Shown one piece after another: positions 57,697-64,000 of a stretch of 64,000 nucleotides of DNA. Position 1 is the first letter of the stretch. Every line of letters begins with the position of its first letter. Source of the DNA: Nostoc edaphicum CCNP1411 (GTDB taxonomy: Bacteria; Cyanobacteriota; Cyanobacteriia; Cyanobacteriales; Nostocaceae); assembly GCF_014023275.1 (NCBI RefSeq), contig NZ_CP054698.1, forward strand, positions 2,728,001-2,792,000, given 5' to 3'. Both the position numbers and the translations under genes were made by a program. A model generated the notes under the pieces. The model made no database searches, had not been told where the DNA came from, and saw only the letters and a program-made list of their open reading frames with translations.

Positions 57697-58957
57697 TAGG
57701 ATCACCAAGAAGTTGACTTAAGTCACCAATAAATGGAATAGCACCATATCTACCCTTGATATAATCACTTTCAAAAGAAGCATCATGTGGTATTTTATAT
57801 TCAACTAATGAATATAAATCTGTAGCACCATATTTGTTTTTCTCAGTAAACCAAATCTGATCTCTACGAAAAAGTTTATTACTAAGCAAATTAGTGTCAT
57901 GAGTCATAAATATTAGTTGTGCATTATTAGAGTTTGTTTTTTTGGAGTTAAATAATTCAACAATTGCTTTGCCAATTAGTGGGTGAAGTCTCGCATCAAA
58001 TTCATCAAATATCAAAACTTTGCCATATTTAAGAGTATCTACTAAAAGTCCAGCAATAGAAATTATTTTTTTAGTTCCTTCCGATTCTTGATTATCTAAA
58101 TCAAAGAATTTAATAGAAATATTACCTTTATTACCAAACTTTTCATGACCAGTTCTAATTGAATTGTCTGTTTTAAAATGATAAGAGCTTTGTTCTATAG
58201 GAATAATCTCTGCTTCCTTTATTCTTATTTGTTTAATACCTAAATCTAATTTTTTAATTAATTGAATAACTTCTGATTTATTGTCATTATTTTTTAGTAA
58301 AAAGCTTACTGTATAACTCAAATGCTCTTGATCATCTAAACCTGAAACTATATTTACTTTTTTTGTGAGCAAATCTAGTATTCTCTCAGCTATTTCAACG
58401 TTAAATTGAGCAGCTACTGATAGGAAAAGTGCATTGCTCCTAGTTTTTGGGTAAATACCATCAGCTTTGAACCTTTTAGATAGATATTTTAGCTTATGTG
58501 AATTTCCATCAGTAATTCGCTCAAAAAGACGAGTTAAATTTGTTTTAGGAACATCAGATAACCACTCAGAAACAACCCTTTTTTGATTAACTTCAAATCC
58601 ATATCGATACTTTGTAGCATCTAATAGAAATACAATTTCAAAAAAAGATGGTTGTGCTTCAGTTTCTGTACTTAGCTCAAATGGCTCAACTCCTATTTTT
58701 TCTGTACTTTGAGTTTCTTTAGAGGAATTAATCATAAACCACTTCATGAAGCTCAAAGCTTTCGCAAGATTACTTTTGCCACTCGCATTAGCACCATAAA
58801 TTGCAGCACTTTTGAGTAATTTTAGATCATCATCTATCGCAAAAACGTTGTTTTCATCAAGTTCATTTTCTTTGGCAACAATATTGGCAGCAACCATACT
58901 AAAGGTTACTTTATCCTTAAAGGAGCGGTAATTGCCAATACTAAACTCTATGAGCAT
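57689..58957 (-). CDS. AAA-family ATPase of an AbiL/RloA-like defence pair
   Basis: A 422-aa ABC/SMC-type ATPase of the OLD/AbiLi kind. The N-terminus is IEFSIGNYRSFKDKVTFSMV, Walker A is AAIYGANASGKSNLAKALSF, and the C-terminal Walker B with D-loop is GKVLIFDEFDARLHPLIGKA, followed by QLIFMTHDTNLLS (H-switch). The RloB-like gene overlaps its end, the AbiLi-AbiLii order known from abortive-infection systems. Cytoplasmic. The predicted role is sensing infection and, with the TOPRIM-like partner, stopping phage or host growth. Confidence 0.88.
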   Translation of the reverse strand: MLIEFSIGNYRSFKDKVTFSMVAANIVAKENELDENNVFAIDDDLKLLKSAAIYGANASGKSNLAKALSFMKWFMINSSKETQSTEKIGVEPFELSTETEAQPSFFEIVFLLDATKYRYGFEVNQKRVVSEWLSDVPKTNLTRLFERITDGNSHKLKYLSKRFKADGIYPKTRSNALFLSVAAQFNVEIAERILDLLTKKVNIVSGLDDQEHLSYTVSFLLKNNDNKSEVIQLIKKLDLGIKQIRIKEAEIIPIEQSSYHFKTDNSIRTGHEKFGNKGNISIKFFDLDNQESEGTKKIISIAGLLVDTLKYGKVLIFDEFDARLHPLIGKAIVELFNSKKTNSNNAQLIFMTHDTNLLSNKLFRRDQIWFTEKNKYGATDLYSLVEYKIPHDASFESDYIKGRYGAIPFIGDLSQLLGDPNA

Positions 58958-59115
58958 AGTAACTTTTTATCCTAAACAGCATATTTGTGAAACGATCGCA
59001 AATATATAAGTTAAGCATAGCGGTTATCGCACATAAAATATGACTACTCTGACTATGCGATGCCTACAACGGTAAACTATACACTTTCCCAATTATCCAT
59101 TCATGCATCAATAAA

Positions 59116-60444
59116 TTATTCCTGAGCATTACTTCCTCCTTCTTCACTATCATCAGGTAAATCAATTTTCGGTTGCCCATAATTAGCCAAAGTCACCCCT
59201 TCTTCTAAATATACAGTAGAGTATTTACTCAACCCAATACGTTGCGCAGAATAAATTCCAGAATGACCGGAAAATAAATAGCTCACTACACAGCTAATAG
59301 CAATAAATACCCCTGATTCCAAACCAAATAATTCAATTCCCATTAAAGTCGATGCTATAGGTGTATTTGCTGCACCCGCAAACACACCCACAAATCCCAT
59401 TCCTGCTAACAGTGGTGCAGGTAATGCTAAAAGCAACGATAAAGCATTACCTAAAGTTGCACCAATAAAAAACAAAGGTGTCACTTCTCCACCCTTAAAA
59501 CCTGCACCTAAAGTTAAAGCAGTCAGACCTAATTTTGCTGCAAAATCCCAAGGAGGTAGCTGAGTATAGAAGGAATCAACGATTGTTGGGATACCAAGCC
59601 CCATATACTTGGTTGTTCCACTCAATCCAACAATTGCTGCTATTATTGCACCACCTATCAAAGGACGCATTGGAGGATAGGATATTTTGGTTTTAAAAAA
59701 ATGACTGATTTTGTGAGTTACTTTAGCAAAAAATCTTGCGACTATTCCAAATATTATACCTGCAATAATTGCAGAAATTAGTCCCCAAATTGTGAGCGTC
59801 GGTATTAACGGAGCGTGTCGGTATGCGGTATGATGTAAACCCAATAGTAAGGTGACTTGATTCCCTACGATCGCAGCAATTAAAGAAGGAAAAAGAGCGT
59901 CGTAATGAATCTTCCCAATTGCTAAAACTTCTAGACCAAATACGGTTCCAGCTAAGGGAGTACCGAAAACTGAAGCGAATCCCCCACTTATACCCGCCGT
60001 TAACAAAATTCGCCGATTAGCCCCTTTAAAATGTAGTATTTTAGTCACCTGATCTGCCAAAGAAGCACCCATTTGTAATGCTGTCCCTTCACGACCGGCT
60101 GAACCACCAAAAAAATGGGTAAGGTCTGTTCCTAGTAACACAAGAGGAGCCATACGGAAGGGAATAATCTTTTTGGGGTTATGGATTTCTTCAAGTAAAA
60201 GGTTATTTCCGGCTTCTACAGTTTGACCAAATCGATGATAAATCCAACCACTCAAGAAGCCGCCAAGAGGAAGGAAGGCGATAATCCACCGATGTGATTC
60301 CCGCCAATTAGTTGCCCATTCTAATGATGCTAAAAGAACCGCAGAAGCCATTCCAGCAAGAATGCCAGCTACAACGGAAATAGGCAGCCATTTGATTAGG
60401 TGGGGTAAGGCAATAAAAGGTTCAGATTGACGTAGTTTTTTCAT
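59116..60444 (-). CDS. CLC family antiporter, probably fluoride-specific (CLC-F type)
   Basis: A 442-aa membrane protein with the CLC fold: AGREGTALQMGASLADQ carries the gating glutamate, GTPLAGTVFGLEVLA and GAGFKGGEVTPLFFIGATLG are further pore motifs. The usual GSGIP selectivity motif is replaced by EAGNNLLLEEIHNP, as reported for fluoride-selective CLC-F proteins. It is the second gene after a fluoride riboswitch (about 47 bp downstream of the antiporter gene on the same strand). It would expel fluoride in exchange for protons. Generic chloride transport is the alternative but less consistent with the context. Confidence 0.88.
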   Translation of the reverse strand: MKKLRQSEPFIALPHLIKWLPISVVAGILAGMASAVLLASLEWATNWRESHRWIIAFLPLGGFLSGWIYHRFGQTVEAGNNLLLEEIHNPKKIIPFRMAPLVLLGTDLTHFFGGSAGREGTALQMGASLADQVTKILHFKGANRRILLTAGISGGFASVFGTPLAGTVFGLEVLAIGKIHYDALFPSLIAAIVGNQVTLLLGLHHTAYRHAPLIPTLTIWGLISAIIAGIIFGIVARFFAKVTHKISHFFKTKISYPPMRPLIGGAIIAAIVGLSGTTKYMGLGIPTIVDSFYTQLPPWDFAAKLGLTALTLGAGFKGGEVTPLFFIGATLGNALSLLLALPAPLLAGMGFVGVFAGAANTPIASTLMGIELFGLESGVFIAISCVVSYLFSGHSGIYSAQRIGLSKYSTVYLEEGVTLANYGQPKIDLPDDSEEGGSNAQE

Positions 60445-60491
60445 ATTAATTCGTAATGGGCTTCGCCCCGCTACGCTAACGTAATTCGTAA

Positions 60492-62126
60492 TTAAATTGA
60501 GTTTATTTCACGGTTTTCTAGCAAGATTACAGGTATTGGGCTGGCTTCTAAGACTGCTTGTGATACTGAACCAATTAACACTTGCTCCCAAGGTTGATGT
60601 CCGCGTTTTCCCATAACGATCGCAGTGACAGAATACTCTTTAGCAATGCGAATAATCTCTTCTGGTATCGTGCCTGTAACAGTCAAAAACTCGTACCTGA
60701 TATCAGATAACAACTGTTTGCTTTGTTCTTCTATTTTTTGGATGTCTTGCTGGTTTGAGGTGTTAACTACATGCAAGACGATCGCTTCCCCGTTGCTACG
60801 ACGTGCTAAATCTGCGACTTTGGTTAAAACTTCTGTGGCTAAACTCGATGTATCCACGGCTGCCAGCAATACTGTACGAGTAGCAACTGTTACCTTGGTC
60901 GGGTCAACTTCGCCTTTGGTGAGCAATTTCGGGGCAAAAGTCATAGTTGCCCAAGCGCCTAATGGTGCTGTGATTAAAATTGATAGAGCTGCGATCGCTA
61001 AAATTATCTCACCTCCAGCAATTCCTTGGGAAAGGGGTATTGCCCCAATGGCGGCTTGGACTGTGGCTTTGGCTGAGTTTCCTGGTAGCAGAAATAATTT
61101 TTCTCGCCAATTCCAATTACTACCCAAGGTTGAAAGATACCAGCCCAACATCCTACCAATGAGTAAACCGATTGCCAGAATTACAATACCGGGTAACAGA
61201 ATTTTCTCTAATACTTGCAGTTGAATAGTTGCCCCTAACAAGACAAACAAAAAAATCTCAGCTACTATCCATAAACTGTCAAATCCACCGCGTAATCTTC
61301 GGGCTAAGGGAGGATCTAATTCAATTAAGAAAAAACCCATAGCCATTGCTGCTAAATAACCAGAAAAATAAGGCAAAGCATGAGCGACAATTACCAGGAA
61401 TAAAGCTAAACTGGCAGCAATCACAGTATCTTGAACAATATTCTGAGTCCAGTTTTGTTTAGTTAATAGTAAAACTAATAAACGGGCTGCTAAATAGCCA
61501 AACAAGACTCCCAGCAATATTTGCATGATAATTTGGAACGGCAGCAATTGCAGAGCAGTCAAAGTGAATCCCCCAGGTAGGGTAATCTGCTCAACACCTC
61601 CGTCACCTAAGAAACTTAGCAGTAGGCTGAAAACTAGCAATAGCAGTACATCTGATAAAGCACTACCAGTTAAAATTGCATCGGGAATTCCTTTTGTGAC
61701 ACCCCAACCTAAACTTTTCAACCTCAGCATTCCTGGGACAATTACAGCTGGAGATTCAGCGCCAATTACACAGCCCAAGAGTAATCCAGTGGGAAAGTCA
61801 AATTTAAAAATTATCATAGCGGTAATTGCGATCGCGATCGCTTCTGTTGCTGCTGGCAAAAATCCTAAGCGCAGCGCCACTGTTCCCTGTTGAGCTAGCT
61901 TTTCTCTATCTAAACCCAATCCGGCTTTCATTAAAATAATCATTACTGCCAAAGTTCTTAACTCATCAGCAGCACCCAGCACATCTTCACTGATGACATT
62001 CCGAACTTGGGGCCCAAGGATAATCCCCACTAAAATCATGCCAATTAAAGGCGGAGCGCCTAAACGACGGGCAAGTTGACCGACAAAAAAGCCCATCATT
62101 AAAATCCACAATACACTGGCTAGCAT
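60492..62126 (-). CDS. Cation:proton antiporter (CPA2-like) with C-terminal universal stress domain
   Basis: 544 aa. Residues ~1-390 are a KefB/NhaA-type antiporter with about 12 membrane segments (GAPPLIGMILVGIILGP, PAVIVPGMLRLKSLG, LLPGNSAKATVQAAIGAIPL). Residues ~405-540 form a universal-stress-protein domain: TRTVLLAAVDTSSLATEVLT, VTAIVMGKRGHQPWEQVLIG and GSVSQAVLEASPIPVILLE, with the ATP-binding GxRGH-type loop. An AAGGAG site 7 nt before the ATG can be sequestered (see 62131-62180), and a fluoride riboswitch lies upstream. Antiporters and UspA proteins are among genes known under crcB-type riboswitches. Confidence 0.92.
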   Translation of the reverse strand: MLASVLWILMMGFFVGQLARRLGAPPLIGMILVGIILGPQVRNVISEDVLGAADELRTLAVMIILMKAGLGLDREKLAQQGTVALRLGFLPAATEAIAIAITAMIIFKFDFPTGLLLGCVIGAESPAVIVPGMLRLKSLGWGVTKGIPDAILTGSALSDVLLLLVFSLLLSFLGDGGVEQITLPGGFTLTALQLLPFQIIMQILLGVLFGYLAARLLVLLLTKQNWTQNIVQDTVIAASLALFLVIVAHALPYFSGYLAAMAMGFFLIELDPPLARRLRGGFDSLWIVAEIFLFVLLGATIQLQVLEKILLPGIVILAIGLLIGRMLGWYLSTLGSNWNWREKLFLLPGNSAKATVQAAIGAIPLSQGIAGGEIILAIAALSILITAPLGAWATMTFAPKLLTKGEVDPTKVTVATRTVLLAAVDTSSLATEVLTKVADLARRSNGEAIVLHVVNTSNQQDIQKIEEQSKQLLSDIRYEFLTVTGTIPEEIIRIAKEYSVTAIVMGKRGHQPWEQVLIGSVSQAVLEASPIPVILLENREINSI

Positions 62127-62130
62127 TCCA

Positions 62131-62180
62131 TGACTCCTTGAGGCGCGATTTGTAGATTTACACTTTCTACAGGGGAGTCA
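62131..62180 (-). promoter_or_regulatory. Shine-Dalgarno-sequestering hairpin (riboswitch expression platform)
   Basis: TGACTCC (62174-62180 side on the minus strand) can pair with GGAGTCA (62131-62137), which contains the ribosome binding site. A nested TGTAGA/TCTACA stem lies inside (62151-62156 and 62166-62171). This predicts control at translation initiation. Confidence 0.65.
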
Positions 62181-62227
62181 GGTAATGCATTTAGCCAAGC
62201 CCTACTCTCCCGCAGTTAGCGAAGAAA

Positions 62228-62297
62228 GTAGGAGCCATCAGCCTTCCATATCAGAATTTATCCGTTTGGAAAGGCGGTTTTGGCGAGCTCCATCACC
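62228..62297 (-). promoter_or_regulatory. Fluoride riboswitch (crcB motif)
   Basis: Read on the minus strand, the sequence is GGTGATGGAGCTCGCC, then AAAACCGCC, a variable stem region, and GGCTGATGGCTCCTAC. This is the conserved core of the fluoride-sensing aptamer: G-rich GGxGATGG, an A/C-rich junction with paired GCC/GGC, and CTGATGGC-x-CCTAC. It lies about 100 nt upstream of the antiporter start and, through it, the CLC-F-like gene. The family-specific positions of the core agree; exact tertiary pairs were not modelled. Confidence 0.9.
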
Positions 62298-62400
62298 ATT
62301 AATAGTTTTTCATTAAATTGATAATACCATTTTTGCTGTGAGTCAATATCTTTGGTATTCTACGATATAGATAAATAATGTATATCATTGGCGGTATTAT

Positions 62401-64000
62401 ATGCTGCCATCATCAGAAAGTAATTATCAACCTGTTAAAGATTCTCAGACAAAACTAGATCAGTTTTTAGTTTGTGGGCTAGGAAGTTTGGGTCAGCATT
62501 GCGTTGCAGTCCTAAAAGAGTATGGTGCTGTTGTTAATGCTATTGACCAAGAACAACCCCAACATTTGGAAATACCAAATTTATTAAGTTTATTAGAAAA
62601 CTTATTCATCGGAGATTGTCGTCAGAGCAGTGTTTTAGAACAGGCAAACATTTCTCGGTGTCGAACTGTACTTTTAGTCACTAGCAATGAACGAGTAAAT
62701 ATAGAAGCTGCCTTTGCCGCAAGGCTTTTAAATCCTCAAGTTCGCCTGGTTGTACGTTCTGACAAACAAAATCTCAATGAACTGTTAAGTCAGACTCTTG
62801 GTAATTTTATTGCCTTTGAGCCAAATCAAATTTCCGCTTCTGGCTTTGCTCTTGCAGCCCTTGGAGATGACAATCTTGGATATTTCCAACTGGAAGAACG
62901 CCAATTTCGGGTAGTAAAGCGTCAGATAAAAATAAGTGATAACTGGGCCAATAAATGGCATATACATGAACTAAATACTTTATATCGTCGGGTATTAAAT
63001 TACGCTAATGATTCATCTCCTTTGCCTAAAGAGTTTCATCAGTGGGAACCAGAAGCGACATTAAACCCAGGCGATACGATTATTTATATCGAAGTTACAG
63101 AGCAGCTTAAAAGTTTAAAACAAATTGCTACTGTGCGTAAATACAACTGGCAGCAGTTATGGCAAGAGATTGTATTAGGTAGAACCTGGAAAAATTTAAA
63201 AAATAAAATAGCATATCTTTTGCGGACATTCTCTCGTTATCAGAGTTTGCGGGTGGCAATTATCTGTGGAATTACAGTACTTTTTCTTTGGTGTTTTGGA
63301 ACAATTATTTATATCTTAAATTATCCTGAAAGTAACATAATAGAAGCATTTTATGCTATTGCTGTCTTGCTTCTGGGAGGATATGGAGATGTCTTTGGCG
63401 GTGTGAATTTTAAAACGCCACCAGAACAGGCTGAAAATATGCCAGGATGGTTGCGATTGTTTAGCCTCGCACTAACTGTAACTGGTATAGGTTTTGTTGG
63501 GGTTTTATATGCGTTGCTAACTGATGCTCTGTTAAGTTCAAGGTTCCAGTTTTTTAATAATTACCAGCCATCAATCCCCCAAAAAGACCATGTTGTACTT
63601 ATTGGGTTAAATAGAGTTGGTCAGCGAGTCGCGGCTTTGTTACAAGAATTCAAGCAACCTGTAGTGGGTATTAGTAGCACAGCACTTAACGCCGATTTTA
63701 TCAACAAAATTCCACTGATTATTGATAATATTACCGATGCTTTAGACAAGGTAAATCTCGCTAATAGTAAAAGTGTCGTTGTAGTTACGGACGATGACAT
63801 GGAAAATTTGGAAATAGCTTTGATGGCATACGCTAAAAGTCCTAAAACTCGTGTGGTCATTCGGACTTACGACCGATACTTTCGTGATAATGTCGCACGA
63901 TTGTTTCCTTATGCTCAAGTTATTTGTACCTCTGCTATTTCAGCAGAAGTATTTGCTGCTGCGGCTTTTGGAGAAAATATTCTCAGCTTATTTAACTTCG
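62401..64000 (+). CDS. TrkA-N/NAD-binding potassium channel-like protein (3' end outside window)
   Basis: An open frame of more than 530 codons starts ATG at 62401 and has no stop before the right edge. Two Rossmann-type NAD-binding (TrkA-N/RCK) units are seen: LVCGLGSLGQHCVAVL near residue 20 and VVLIGLNRVGQRVAALLQEF near residue 400. Between them are two membrane helices around residues 280-380 with a short pore-like GGYGDVFGG. That layout suggests a ligand- or NAD-gated ion channel or RCK protein. It is divergent from the fluoride operon. Confidence 0.82.
   Translation, partial: MLPSSESNYQPVKDSQTKLDQFLVCGLGSLGQHCVAVLKEYGAVVNAIDQEQPQHLEIPNLLSLLENLFIGDCRQSSVLEQANISRCRTVLLVTSNERVNIEAAFAARLLNPQVRLVVRSDKQNLNELLSQTLGNFIAFEPNQISASGFALAALGDDNLGYFQLEERQFRVVKRQIKISDNWANKWHIHELNTLYRRVLNYANDSSPLPKEFHQWEPEATLNPGDTIIYIEVTEQLKSLKQIATVRKYNWQQLWQEIVLGRTWKNLKNKIAYLLRTFSRYQSLRVAIICGITVLFLWCFGTIIYILNYPESNIIEAFYAIAVLLLGGYGDVFGGVNFKTPPEQAENMPGWLRLFSLALTVTGIGFVGVLYALLTDALLSSRFQFFNNYQPSIPQKDHVVLIGLNRVGQRVAALLQEFKQPVVGISSTALNADFINKIPLIIDNITDALDKVNLANSKSVVVVTDDDMENLEIALMAYAKSPKTRVVIRTYDRYFRDNVARLFPYAQVICTSAISAEVFAAAAFGENILSLFNF

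Overview
The window comes from the chromosome of a filamentous, Nostoc/Anabaena-type cyanobacterium. The evidence is the photosynthesis genes (psbD-psbC with their GTG overlap, ycf4, a PCP-reductase-like small protein), a fused modBC, LL-diaminopimelate aminotransferase, many GCGATCGC (HIP1) palindromes, heptameric short tandem repeats, palindromic intergenic repeats and MITE-like elements. No rRNA, tRNA or CRISPR array was recognised.

Layout. 1-3.5 kb: a partial aminotransferase with cystathionine beta-synthase and cystathionine gamma-lyase/synthase (transsulfuration operon). 4-6.4 kb: an extremely Met/Cys-rich copper-storage-like protein and the ModB-ModC molybdate transporter fusion. 7-15 kb: an N-acyltransferase, a methyltransferase, a carotenoid-desaturase-like flavoprotein, a DUF6464 protein, fmt and an unknown membrane-anchored protein. 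15.3-17.7 kb: minCDE on the minus strand, MinC carrying an N-terminal nonapeptide repeat. 17.9-26.6 kb: four-carbon sugar-acid kinase, DUF29 protein, nucleotidyltransferase-like protein, gdhA, a ketoacyl synthase, a lipoprotein cyclophilin and ycf4. 27.5-30.2 kb: psbD-psbC and a PCP-reductase-domain protein.

30.9-40.4 kb is the most unusual stretch. A SWIM zinc-finger gene and an SNF2 helicase gene, often neighbours elsewhere, are separated by a block with a caspase-like protease and an NB-ARC/TPR (STAND) ATPase. The caspase C-terminus and the ATPase N-terminus share the same short adaptor-like domain, which suggests a two-component, apoptosis-like immune or cell-death system. The ATPase gene is cut by a 1395-bp IS701-like element with 17-bp perfect inverted repeats and a 4-bp target duplication; its own transposase gene is decayed.

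40.5-48 kb: GNAT acetyltransferase, pnp, egtD-like methyltransferase, DMT exporter, SET-domain protein and ilvC. 48-52.3 kb is an accessory patch: a duplicated AAA-ATPase remnant, an orphan P-loop ATPase, and a restriction-modification pair (D12-class adenine methyltransferase plus PD-(D/E)XK endonuclease). 52.4-57 kb: DUF4349 lipoprotein, type II NADH dehydrogenase, dapL and a Uma2 nuclease. 57.1-59 kb: an AbiL-like/RloA-RloB pair whose second gene has a -1 frameshift at an A7 run. 59.1-64 kb: an ion-homeostasis locus in which a fluoride (crcB-type) riboswitch precedes a cation:proton antiporter-USP fusion and a CLC-F-like fluoride/proton antiporter; a divergent TrkA-N channel-like gene runs off the right edge.
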